This document shows, one piece after another, positions 1 through 8,609 of a DNA stretch of 33,425 nucleotides. The notes below the pieces were generated by a model that was not told the DNA's origin, ran no database searches, and worked only from the letters and a program-made list of their open reading frames with translations. This DNA is from a cf. Phormidesmis sp. LEGE 11477 (GTDB lineage: Bacteria; Cyanobacteriota; Cyanobacteriia; Phormidesmidales; Phormidesmidaceae). The stretch is taken from the NCBI RefSeq assembly GCF_015207105.1, contig NZ_JADEXO010000068.1, positions 1 to 33,425 of the forward strand. Direction: 5' to 3'. Position 1 is the first letter of the stretch; each line of letters begins with the position of its first letter. A program made the translations under genes and the position numbers.

Positions 1-1097
1 AGACGAGAGAACCGATTGCCGAAATCGAACAAGTCTCTCGAAACGAGCTGCGGGCAGTAGGCAAAAAGATTTCGGGTGATGGCGATATCAGACCGGGAAT
101 GCTGCTGCGCGAAACGCTAGTGGGATTAGAGAGCAATCCGCAGCTAAGAGTCGGCGTGCATGACTCGCTAGGGAGTGATGTCGATGAGGCGATCGCGGCG
201 TTATCGAGCGCCTTAGTCTCTGAAAGCAGTGGGCGATCGCAGCTAGAAGTCGCCGCTGTGGATGGCACGACACCCTTCGACTATATTTTTGGCCGCATGA
301 CCGAAGACTATAGAGCCGAGCTAACTGCCGAAGGCTATGTAGAAACCCTACCCCCAGCCAATACGATCTCTCTATTCTCTCCGGCAATGGAGCCCACACC
401 CGCCTCCTACGGGCGCATAGACGAAACCGTAACTTCTGCGGTCAACCGACTAAAGCCTCAGCTCAAGCTGCTGCTAGTCAACAAAGTATTAAACGCGCTG
501 TCGAATACTTCTTCTTCATTAGCGGTATCTGGCGAAATCTTTACCGTTGGCGGTGGCCCATCGCTGCCGCTATCTGGCTCTGAAGAAGGATCGCGATCGC
601 TCACCACAGATATTTCTCCTTTTGGGGCCGGTAGCCAGCTCAGAATTCGAGTACAGAACAGCGATCCGAATGATGCACTGTATCTAAGCTGTTTGGTAAT
701 CGATCCGGCTGGTAAAATGACCGTCGTTTACCCGTATGAGTGGGACGCACCAGAAGATGCGGCCCTGATTGCACCTAATACTGAGGTGGTCATCCCCAAG
801 CCTGAAACCGGCAAAGCCTTTGAAGTCGGCGGCGCTGGCTTTTTAGAAGTGATGACGATTACGAGCACGGGCTCGTTGCGGAATGCCCTGCGTGGCCTGC
901 AAGAGATTTCTCGTAGCGCGGACGGTTATGTACCTGTCGGCGGCGATGACAGCATTGGATTCTTAGGCTCTTTACTCAGCGACTTCGACAATATCTCTCG
1001 AAATGCCACCTTTGGCGTGGCAGATGTGGATAGAAGTACGAGAGTTGTAGATGGGGGTGCGATCGCCATTTCTTCCACGGTGATTGAGGTCGCATAG
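1..1097 (+). CDS. C-terminal part of a probable caspase-family protein with DUF4384-like domain (5' partial)
   Basis: The reading frame is open to the window edge (codons in frame from base 3), so the gene starts upstream and the ATG at 99 is only an internal methionine. About 365 residues are visible. The second half, roughly from base 630 to 940, contains a beta-rich segment (LRIRVQNSDPNDALYLSC, then VIDPAGKMTVVYPYEW, then GFLEVMTITSTG). This resembles the DUF4384-type module found at the C-terminus of many cyanobacterial caspase (peptidase C14) proteins. The catalytic p20 part would lie outside the window, so no active-site His or Cys can be checked. The naming therefore rests on resemblance of the tail and on the neighbouring CHAT genes. 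It ends one base before the vapB-like ATG, which suggests co-transcription. It could instead be another exported protein that shares this tail. Confidence 0.55.
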   Translation, partial: TREPIAEIEQVSRNELRAVGKKISGDGDIRPGMLLRETLVGLESNPQLRVGVHDSLGSDVDEAIAALSSALVSESSGRSQLEVAAVDGTTPFDYIFGRMTEDYRAELTAEGYVETLPPANTISLFSPAMEPTPASYGRIDETVTSAVNRLKPQLKLLLVNKVLNALSNTSSSLAVSGEIFTVGGGPSLPLSGSEEGSRSLTTDISPFGAGSQLRIRVQNSDPNDALYLSCLVIDPAGKMTVVYPYEWDAPEDAALIAPNTEVVIPKPETGKAFEVGGAGFLEVMTITSTGSLRNALRGLQEISRSADGYVPVGGDDSIGFLGSLLSDFDNISRNATFGVADVDRSTRVVDGGAIAISSTVIEVA

Positions 1098-1098
1098 T

Positions 1099-1341
1099 AT
1101 GGAAAGCGTTAAGGTACGCCAGCGAGTAGGACAAGATGGCATCTTACATCTTGAAATTCCGATTGGGCTGCCTGATCAAGATATTGAGGTGATGGTGATC
1201 TATCAAGCTGCGCCAGTAGATACGACTGCCGTCTTATCTTTAGAAGAACTCTACGGTATTTGTGCAGACGATCCTATCAAGTTTGATAAAGCAGGGGCTC
1301 TAGATGAGAGGGACGAAGACCTGACAGGAGCGTTTGATTAG
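1099..1341 (+). CDS. VapB-like antitoxin
   Basis: This encodes an 80-residue acidic protein with an N-terminal segment typical of VapB-like antitoxins (VRQRVGQDGILHLEIP, then DIEVMVIYQ) and a charged, probably disordered C-terminus (DERDEDLTGAFD) that would bind the toxin. I chose the ATG at 1099. A TTG at 1084 is in frame but would overlap the end of the upstream gene and add five residues with no support. The stop is 2 nt before the toxin ATG, the usual layout of a type II toxin-antitoxin operon. The expected role is to bind and neutralise the neighbouring PIN-domain toxin and to autoregulate the operon. The small size leaves the DNA-binding fold unproven. Confidence 0.75.
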   Translation: MESVKVRQRVGQDGILHLEIPIGLPDQDIEVMVIYQAAPVDTTAVLSLEELYGICADDPIKFDKAGALDERDEDLTGAFD

Positions 1342-1343
1342 GA

Positions 1344-1748
1344 ATGCAATACCTGCTGGATACAAACGTTTGCGTGATGTATTTGAATGGTCGATCGGCT
1401 GCAGTGAGAGAGCGTCTTCTGGCAACGCCAACTGAAGAAATGGCAGTTTGCTCTGTAGTCAAGTCCGAATTGTTTTACGGTGCTTTTCGGAGCAACAACC
1501 CAAAGCAGACATTAGAACGACAGCAAGCATTTCTATCACGGTTTGTTTCGCTGCCGTTCGAAGATGAAGCGGCTTTGTTGTCTGGAAAAATTCGGGCGGC
1601 GTTGGCAAGCATAGGAACTCCAATTGGTTCTTATGATTTGCAGATTGCTGCGATCACTTTGGCAAACGATATAACTTTGGTGACTCACAACGTGCAAGAG
1701 TTTAGACGGGTGGATCAATTGAAAATTGAGGACTGGGAGATTAAATAG
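1344..1748 (+). CDS. vapC: VapC-like PIN-domain RNase toxin
   Basis: This 134-residue protein has the full layout of a VapC toxin. LLDTN places the first acidic residue at D6, VKSELFYG gives E42, and GSYDLQIAA gives D98. LVTHNVQEF supplies N116 where the fourth acidic or Asn residue of the PIN Mg2+ site sits. PIN toxins of this kind are Mg2+-dependent RNases that cut tRNA or rRNA when the antitoxin is lost; the target cannot be read from sequence. It lies 2 nt after the antitoxin and uses ATG. It is followed by a 71-bp gap before the TPR gene. All family landmarks are present and the length is normal, so it is probably functional. Confidence 0.9.
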   Translation: MQYLLDTNVCVMYLNGRSAAVRERLLATPTEEMAVCSVVKSELFYGAFRSNNPKQTLERQQAFLSRFVSLPFEDEAALLSGKIRAALASIGTPIGSYDLQIAAITLANDITLVTHNVQEFRRVDQLKIEDWEIK

Positions 1749-1819
1749 ATTTTTACAGTCATCGAAGTTGCATAAGTGCATAGATCGGGGCGCTAGGAAA
1801 AACATTAGAAAGAACAAAC

Positions 1820-2839
1820 GTGAAAGGAACTAAAACTACCGTGGCAAATCGATTTCAACGGCTATCAGTATTGGCGCTGTGCGTTCTAGGCATTAGCTGT
1901 GTGCCTGTGATTTCGCTGGAGGCAACTGCACAAGAGGCAGCGACAGAGGCTATTAACGAGGCAGAATTTGAGGCGCTGCTTGAGACGCTCACAGATGAAG
2001 AACAGCTACAGCTTGCCTACAATATGAAAGGAGGCTCCCAATGGCTGCAGCAGGAGGGACGCTACGAGGAAAGCATCGCCAATGGCCGAAAGGCGCTGTC
2101 CATTTTTGAGCGAATACTGGGTTCAGACCACGTAGATGTCGCCTACATGCTGAACGACCTAGCAGTTTATCACCATGCTGCAGGAGATCCTGCAACTGCC
2201 CTTCTATTGTTAGAAAGATCGCTGGCGATCAAAGCAGAGAGTCTTGGCCGCTTTCACCCAGAGTATGCTGCAAACCTGAGTGATATTGCCATCATGCACT
2301 ACGAGCTAGGCGATACTGACAAAGCGATCGAATTCTACGAAAGAGCGTCAGACGCCCAAAAAACTGCGATCGGCGAGGATCACCCAGACTATGCTAGAAC
2401 GCTTAACAACTTAGCTGAACTTCATAGAAGTACGGGAGATTATCCGGCGGCGATCGCGACCTACCAGCAGGCGATCGCGGTCAAAGAAGCTGCACTAGGA
2501 CCGAACGATCCGAGCCTAGCGATTTCGCTAAATAACCTGGCCGGGATCTATCGAGACGCAGAACAAAATGAAGCGGCGCTGCCTCTTCATGAAAGGGCGA
2601 TCGCCATATTAGTCGCGGCTTACGGCGAAGAGAATCCCACCACCTTAACAGCGTACGGAAATTTTGCACCCACGCTCAATAACTTAGCTTTGGACTATCA
2701 AGAGCAAGGAAACTATGATCAAGCAGTTTCTTTGTTTGAGCGGGCGATCGAGATTATCATCAACGTTCACGGAGAAGATTATCCAGGGCTAAGCGTCGTT
2801 TCCGAGAATCTGGCAAATCTTCGAGCAGCAGGTAGATAG
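1820..2839 (+). CDS. Secreted TPR protein without CHAT domain
   Basis: This 339-residue protein starts at GTG. A basic start and hydrophobic stretch (residues 12-32) followed by EATAQEA looks like a signal peptide, so export is likely. The rest is TPRs of the kinesin-light-chain type (consensus LNNLA..Y...G....A...YE.A). Linker positions H104, H146, H188, D230 and N272 are spaced exactly 42 residues. The last repeat is displaced by a 7-residue insertion (around GNFAPTL, residues 281-287). The protein ends inside the linker of a repeat, with no catalytic part. It lies 3 nt upstream of the next TPR-CHAT gene, so the two are probably translated from one mRNA. It may be an adaptor or competitor for the CHAT proteins, or a CHAT gene that lost its 3' half. 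Nothing in the sequence decides between these. Confidence 0.85.
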   Translation: MKGTKTTVANRFQRLSVLALCVLGISCVPVISLEATAQEAATEAINEAEFEALLETLTDEEQLQLAYNMKGGSQWLQQEGRYEESIANGRKALSIFERILGSDHVDVAYMLNDLAVYHHAAGDPATALLLLERSLAIKAESLGRFHPEYAANLSDIAIMHYELGDTDKAIEFYERASDAQKTAIGEDHPDYARTLNNLAELHRSTGDYPAAIATYQQAIAVKEAALGPNDPSLAISLNNLAGIYRDAEQNEAALPLHERAIAILVAAYGEENPTTLTAYGNFAPTLNNLALDYQEQGNYDQAVSLFERAIEIIINVHGEDYPGLSVVSENLANLRAAGR

Positions 2840-2842
2840 AGT

Positions 2843-5800
2843 ATGAAACCCCGACAGCGTTTTCTCTTAGCTGTTTGTCTAGTGAGTCTAAGCGGCTTTC
2901 CGCTTACTCGTGCGGTCACGGCTCAACCAAAACAGACCACGACCTCATCTCAATCGATAGAAGCTGCAGACGAGCTAGTTGAACAAATTTCATCATTGTA
3001 TCAAGCAGGAGACTATGCAGAAGCTTTGCCGCTAGCTATAGAAGCCTTAGCAATTAGGGAAAGCGCTTTGGGGCTAGAGCATCCAGATACAATCAACAGC
3101 TTAAAAGATGTAGGTGAGCTGCACTTTCAGCTCAGTGACTACGACTCTGCCCAATCGTTCTATGAAAAAGCCCTATCCTATAGTGAAGCAGCCCTGGGTC
3201 AAAATCACTACACCACCGCTGTGGTATTAAACGGTCTTGCAAAAGTTTATGTAGAACAAGGAGACTACAATCGTGCTATTCCTGTGTTTGAAAGGACTGT
3301 CGCGATTGTTGAAGATGTCAATGGCGTTGAACATATAAACGTTGCCTACGCGCTGACTTCGCTGGGAAAAGCCTACGTAGATACAGGTGCTTACGAGAGG
3401 GCATTACCAGTACTTGAGCGATCGCTCTCGATTAGAGAAAGTACCTTTGGCACAGAGAGTGAAGAATACGCTTCAGGGCTGCATTCTATTGCCCGCCTCT
3501 ACGCAGCGACAGGCAATTTTACGGCTGCTATTCCGGTCTATGAGCAGGCGATCGCCGCATACCAGGCAGATCCGAACAGCGAAGATACTCGCTTAGCAGC
3601 TAGCCTAGTGGGCCTAGGTACGACTTACCAAGAGCTAAACAACTATTCAAAGGCCACACCGTTAGTAGAACAGGCACTTGAAATATTAGAGCGTGCCTAT
3701 GGGAAAGAACACATTCGTATTGCCAATACGCTTATAAGTTTAGGCTCGATCTACTCTGCACAAGGTGAGTATACAAAAGCACTACGGCTTTATGAGAGAG
3801 CGCTATCGATCAGAGCATCTACCTTGGGCAGAGATCATTACTTAGTGGGCGCTAGTCTCAACAATCTGGCGCTACTATACGCAGCCAAAGGCGATCATAT
3901 TCCAGCCATCTCGCTCTACAAGCAAGCGCTCGTAGTTCTAGAAGCCGTCTTTGATGAACCCAACACGATCGTTGCCTCGACGCTGCATAATCTGGCGCTA
4001 GCCTACACCAGACAGAACAACTTTGACGCAGCGCTACCCCTATACGAACGCTCGATTGAAATTACGCGATCGCTCTACGGAACCAATCATCCAGATACCG
4101 CCCGCGCGCTGAACAGCCTAGGAGATCTTCATCATAAGAACAGCAACATAGCGCAGGCCGTTGATTTATTCTGGCAGGCCAATGCTATCGAAGAATACAA
4201 TCTCAGCACAGTTTTAGCCAGTGCTTCAGAAGCTCGAAGGCAGGAGTATATCAAAGGAATTTCGGCCTCGATCAATGCAAACATTTCTGTTCATTTGGTT
4301 GATTCTCTACCTGATGCTGACACGAAGAAAAAGGCGGCGACTCTAGCCGCGACCACTATTCTTCAGAGAAAAGGAAGAATTCTAGAGGCAGTTGCTAATA
4401 CGTCACAAGCACTGAGAGCTGATTTATCTGCTGAAGAGAAAGTATTATTCGATGAACTTAATACGGTTCGATCAGAACTGGCAACGCTGAAGTTTGATAG
4501 CGACAGTCGTCAAACTGATACGGACTATAGCGATAGAGTTCGGGCTTTAGAAGTTCGTGCGGAAGAACTTGACGAAGCGCTAGCCCGTCGTAGCGCGGAA
4601 TTTTCAGCAGGTTCTGAAGAAATTACCATAGAATCTATCAGCAGAAATATTTCGAGAGATGCCGCTCTAGTTGAGTTTGTTCGCTATCACGCCTATAGTC
4701 CAGTCGTTCGCGAAAGCGGCTACCGATATGCTGCTTATGTGTTGACGAACCAAGGCAATATCCAGGCCGTAGATCTAGGGGATGCTGAGCCAATTGAACA
4801 GTTAGTTTCTGAGTTTCGACAAACACTGAGTAATCGTTCTGAACGAGCTGGTGCGATCGCCCAACAGCTAAACGAGCGGCTAATCGCTCCCATCCGACCC
4901 TTTCTATCTGGCAAATCTCATCTGTTGCTTTCGCCTGATAGCCAGCTCAACCTGATTCCGTTTGACGCCCTAGTCGATGAACGCGATCGCTATCTAATCG
5001 AGAGCTATCAAATCAGCTATCTAAATTCAGGCCGAGATTTACTGAAGCTACAGACCGATGCGCCAAGTCGTCAAGCGCCTGTCGTGATTGCTAATCCTAG
5101 CTACGAAGGAAGCGCTAGCAGAGCAGGTAATGGTCAGCGCTCGGTTGATGCGAATTCTCTATACTTCAGTGCGCTGCCAGGAACCGCCTCTGAGGGGAGT
5201 GCGATCGCCTCTCTCCTCCCTGCTGCCACCCTTTTAACAGAGCAACAAGCCACCGAAAGTGCTCTAAAACAGGTCTCTGCGCCTAATATTTTGCATATTG
5301 CCACCCATGGCTTCTTTTTGCCAGATGTCGCTTTTGTTGTTCCTGATGCCAACAGCCGAGCAGCGAGCTTTGATCTAGTCGACGTGGAAACGCCCGCGCA
5401 GGTAACGTCTAGCAATTTGGAGAATCCGTTACTACGCTCGGGACTGGCTTTTGCAGGTGCTAATAGCCGCAGCAGTGACGGTGAAGATGGCATTTTCACC
5501 GCACTAGAAGCATCGGGATTAGATTTGTATGGAACCAAACTAGTCGTACTAAGTGCTTGTGAGACTGGGGTAGGTGCGGCAAGTAGTGGTGAAGGGGTGT
5601 ATGGGCTGCGACGTGCGTTTGCTATAGCCGGAGCTGAAAGTCAGCTAATGAGCCTGTGGCAAGTGGACGATACCGGCACTAGCGAACTAATGCAGCTTTA
5701 CTATCAAAATCTGATTGAGAAAAAGCAAGGTCGCAGCGAAGCGCTGAGAAACGCACAGCTAGAACTGTTGAACACAGGTACCTATCAGCATCCCTACTAC

Positions 5801-5845
5801 TGGTCATCATTCATCTTTTCTGGTGACTGGCGACCCTTAGAATAA
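2843..5845 (+). CDS. Secreted TPR-CHAT protein 1 (putative caspase-like peptidase)
   Basis: This is a 1000-residue protein. Residues 1-28 form a signal peptide (hydrophobic LLAVCLVSLSGF, cut near VTA-QP). Residues 45-450 hold nine kinesin-light-chain-type TPRs whose linker residue falls at 80, 122, 164, 206, 248, 290, 332, 374 and 416, an exact 42-residue period. A helical linker with ILQRKGRILEA follows, then a CHAT domain from about 595 to the end. The CHAT catalytic pair is visible: H822 in HIATHGFF and C906 in LSACETG. It ends with the typical PYYWSSFIFSGDWRPLE. CHAT domains belong to the caspase/separase clan, so cysteine peptidase activity in the periplasm or outside the cell is expected, with TPRs recognising a partner. 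The substrate is unknown. It is tightly coupled (3 nt) to the solo TPR gene. Confidence 0.93.
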   Translation: MKPRQRFLLAVCLVSLSGFPLTRAVTAQPKQTTTSSQSIEAADELVEQISSLYQAGDYAEALPLAIEALAIRESALGLEHPDTINSLKDVGELHFQLSDYDSAQSFYEKALSYSEAALGQNHYTTAVVLNGLAKVYVEQGDYNRAIPVFERTVAIVEDVNGVEHINVAYALTSLGKAYVDTGAYERALPVLERSLSIRESTFGTESEEYASGLHSIARLYAATGNFTAAIPVYEQAIAAYQADPNSEDTRLAASLVGLGTTYQELNNYSKATPLVEQALEILERAYGKEHIRIANTLISLGSIYSAQGEYTKALRLYERALSIRASTLGRDHYLVGASLNNLALLYAAKGDHIPAISLYKQALVVLEAVFDEPNTIVASTLHNLALAYTRQNNFDAALPLYERSIEITRSLYGTNHPDTARALNSLGDLHHKNSNIAQAVDLFWQANAIEEYNLSTVLASASEARRQEYIKGISASINANISVHLVDSLPDADTKKKAATLAATTILQRKGRILEAVANTSQALRADLSAEEKVLFDELNTVRSELATLKFDSDSRQTDTDYSDRVRALEVRAEELDEALARRSAEFSAGSEEITIESISRNISRDAALVEFVRYHAYSPVVRESGYRYAAYVLTNQGNIQAVDLGDAEPIEQLVSEFRQTLSNRSERAGAIAQQLNERLIAPIRPFLSGKSHLLLSPDSQLNLIPFDALVDERDRYLIESYQISYLNSGRDLLKLQTDAPSRQAPVVIANPSYEGSASRAGNGQRSVDANSLYFSALPGTASEGSAIASLLPAATLLTEQQATESALKQVSAPNILHIATHGFFLPDVAFVVPDANSRAASFDLVDVETPAQVTSSNLENPLLRSGLAFAGANSRSSDGEDGIFTALEASGLDLYGTKLVVLSACETGVGAASSGEGVYGLRRAFAIAGAESQLMSLWQVDDTGTSELMQLYYQNLIEKKQGRSEALRNAQLELLNTGTYQHPYYWSSFIFSGDWRPLE

Positions 5846-5898
5846 GCAAATAACCCGAGAAGAACCTACCTGAAAACAACACCTGCCCTGCCGCGACT

Positions 5899-8532
5899 AT
5901 GACTACTCACACTTCGTTTTTGCAGCATAAAAAGTCAAGGTTGCTAACAAAGATAATTACGGCGCTCTGTTTAGCAGGCGCAATCGTTGGCGTGGGTGTG
6001 GATTCTGCTGAAGCAGAGGTGATCGATGCTGATAGCCAACGCGTCGTTGATAGCAATGCTCAAATTGCTCAAACTCTTGAACAGAAGGTGATAGTACTAT
6101 ACGAAGCGGGCGCTGACCACGAAGCACAAGGCCGATACAGCGCTGCCCGCTTAGCCTATGAAGAGATCTTTGCGCTGTTTAACTCAGAAAATCTTGAACA
6201 GCTCAAAGAGATTGCGAGTAGAACGCCTGCTCTAGAATCGGCGATAACCTCGCTAGTAGAGATCTATTGGGCTGAGGGTACGCCCGAAAAAGCCGCTGCC
6301 GTCTACAGCACGCTTATTCCATTGCGAGTTGATGGAGAAGGCGTGCTAGGAGATATTGGCAGCAAAGAAGAGCACGAGAGTTTGGCAGTTTCTTATAGTG
6401 AACAGAGAACGGGCGCGCTGATCGCTCAAAGTATTGATAGTGCTGATGAAGATCCGGCGCTTGTGCAAAGGGCTTTTTCGACAGCGTTGGTGAAGAAGAG
6501 TCGGGTTTTGGATGCGATCGCCTTCGCAGCTATGTCTATCAGCGAGAACACCACCCCACAAATACAGTCTGAACTTGACACATTGTACAGAGAACTCGCA
6601 AACCTGCGACTATCTACGAATCCGAATCAATCAAGCCGCACAGACGACCCTGATATCACTGCCCTAAAAGATCAAATCACGAAGATCAACCTAGAGCTTT
6701 TGAGAGAGGATAGCGACGCCCTAGAGTGGCTGGTTTTGCCGCCACCCAACTCGAAGCAGCTCGAAGAGATCCAAGATAGCGTTCCTGACAATGCCGCGCT
6801 GGTCGAAATCATTGAATATACCGCCGCCGCCGCTTCTAATAATCGCCGCTATGCCGCCTATGTTTTGACCAGACAAGGAGGCGTTAGGGTCGCTGATTTG
6901 GGCACCGCAGCAGAGATTAATCATCAGGTTGCAGCCTTTAGACAGGCGCTGCAGACTCAGTCTGCTAGAGCTAAAACAATTGGTCAGCAGCTAGACAGGC
7001 AGATAATGCAGCCGATTCGTTCTCTGCTAGAAGAAGATGAGGGTGTAGCCCATTTACTCATTTCTCCTGATAGTCATCTCAACACAATTCCTTTTGAGGC
7101 ATTTGTCGATGAGACAGATAGTTACTTAATCGAGTCTTATCAAATTAGCTATGTCACTTCTGGTAAAGATCTGTTTAAGTTCGGTGATGTAAATAATGGA
7201 TATAGGTTGCCGTTTGTGATTGTTGCCGACCCTGACTATGATACTTCCAGCTTGAAAGAGAGAGAGGGAACACAGAGGGCGATCGCAACTGCCGCCACCA
7301 ACCGCCGCTCTGTCGATTTTGAAACACTATCCTTTACAGACTTGCCCGGCACTCTGCGAGAAGCCACCCTGATTGAAAACCTTATTCCTGAAGCAATCTT
7401 CTTGACTCAAGACGAACCTACCGAAAACATTATCAAGCAAATCCGAAAGCCCTTTATTCTACATTTTGCTACACACGGGTTTTTCCTATCCGATAGAACT
7501 CAAAGAGAGAGCGATATCGCTAATAGAAACGCTAGCTTCGAACTTGTCTCTACAGAAGATACGCCTCAGGCGATCGCCACAGATATAGAAAATCCCCTAT
7601 TGAGAGCTGGACTGGCGCTAACTGGGGCGAACAATCCTAGTAACGGTGGCGAAGATGGCATCTTGACCGCGCTAGAAGTCTCGGAAATGGACCTGCATGG
7701 CACAGAGCTAGTCGTACTAAGCGCCTGTGAGACCGGGCTGGGCGCTGTCAGTAGCGGCGAAGGCGTGTACGGGATGAGACGTGCATTTACAATGGCGGGT
7801 GCGGCTAGCCAGGTACTCAGCCTTTGGCAGGTAGACGATACGGGAACTAGCGAGCTAATGTCTTTGTTCTACGAAAACCTGATTCAAAAGAGACAGGGAC
7901 GCAGTGAGGCCTTGCGGAATGCCCAGATTGGGATGTTGAATACGGGTACCTATGCTCATCCTTACTACTGGTCTTCGTTTATTCTCTCTGGGAACTGGCG
8001 ACCTTTAGCCAGCGACGAAGAGCTAGAACTAGAGCGGCAAATAGAGGAGCAGTCGGAGCAGCCGCCAGAGCGAGATCATAGAATGCGCTCAACTACAGCC
8101 AATTTTAATCTCGATGAGCAAATTGAAGAATACAAGGAGTCTAGACCCTGGCGAGATGAGATGCTAGCAGAAATGCTAGCGCTAGGAGACGAGCGCCGCT
8201 ATGAAGAGCTAGCTGAAAAGCGCGAAGAATTCAACAGAATAATGGATGGCCGAACCAACCCAGATTTATTTAGGCTATCTATCACTTTGCTAGAAAATTT
8301 GAATGAAAGAATGGAAGACCTATACCTACAGGAGCGATATCCAGAAGCGATCGCAGTAGCAAAAACAATGATCGACATTCAAGCAAGTGGAACAGAAGAG
8401 ACAGGCCGCTTTGATCTGCTGACAAGCTGGTCATCATTAGCGTTTTTACAGCAGGCTCAGGGCGCGGATGATATTACGATGCTGATGACCTATCGGCAGA
8501 TATTATCTGTGTATGAAGACTTGAATGAATAA
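5899..8532 (+). CDS. CHAT-domain protein 2 with degenerate TPRs and a C-terminal extension
   Basis: This 877-residue protein differs from the other CHAT proteins of the array. It has a signal peptide (hydrophobic residues 18-38, likely cut at AEA-EV). Only about two weak TPR-like helical pairs follow (residues 48-150) instead of a nine- to eleven-repeat array. The linker motif RRKGR has become VKKSRVLDA. The CHAT domain spans about 287-703 with H526 (HFATHGFF) and C610 (LSACETG) intact and ends at NWRPL. After it comes an unusual tail of about 174 residues. The tail begins with a Glu-rich stretch (EELELERQIEEQSEQ), continues highly charged, and ends in a TPR-like helical part (YPEAIAVAKTM). 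The gap to the upstream gene is 53 bp. It is expected to keep peptidase chemistry but to recognise partners differently. Confidence 0.9.
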   Translation: MTTHTSFLQHKKSRLLTKIITALCLAGAIVGVGVDSAEAEVIDADSQRVVDSNAQIAQTLEQKVIVLYEAGADHEAQGRYSAARLAYEEIFALFNSENLEQLKEIASRTPALESAITSLVEIYWAEGTPEKAAAVYSTLIPLRVDGEGVLGDIGSKEEHESLAVSYSEQRTGALIAQSIDSADEDPALVQRAFSTALVKKSRVLDAIAFAAMSISENTTPQIQSELDTLYRELANLRLSTNPNQSSRTDDPDITALKDQITKINLELLREDSDALEWLVLPPPNSKQLEEIQDSVPDNAALVEIIEYTAAAASNNRRYAAYVLTRQGGVRVADLGTAAEINHQVAAFRQALQTQSARAKTIGQQLDRQIMQPIRSLLEEDEGVAHLLISPDSHLNTIPFEAFVDETDSYLIESYQISYVTSGKDLFKFGDVNNGYRLPFVIVADPDYDTSSLKEREGTQRAIATAATNRRSVDFETLSFTDLPGTLREATLIENLIPEAIFLTQDEPTENIIKQIRKPFILHFATHGFFLSDRTQRESDIANRNASFELVSTEDTPQAIATDIENPLLRAGLALTGANNPSNGGEDGILTALEVSEMDLHGTELVVLSACETGLGAVSSGEGVYGMRRAFTMAGAASQVLSLWQVDDTGTSELMSLFYENLIQKRQGRSEALRNAQIGMLNTGTYAHPYYWSSFILSGNWRPLASDEELELERQIEEQSEQPPERDHRMRSTTANFNLDEQIEEYKESRPWRDEMLAEMLALGDERRYEELAEKREEFNRIMDGRTNPDLFRLSITLLENLNERMEDLYLQERYPEAIAVAKTMIDIQASGTEETGRFDLLTSWSSLAFLQQAQGADDITMLMTYRQILSVYEDLNE

Positions 8533-8609
8533 TCGCCGCTGTTTTCTATAAAAGATACTCTAAAAGATCTGTTGACCGACTTAGAAGAATCCAAAGCAAG
8601 GTAGCCTTA

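Noticed and set aside
1084-1098. TTG start for the VapB-like antitoxin
   Set aside because: It would overlap the upstream gene; ATG 1099 gives the usual antitoxin N-terminus.
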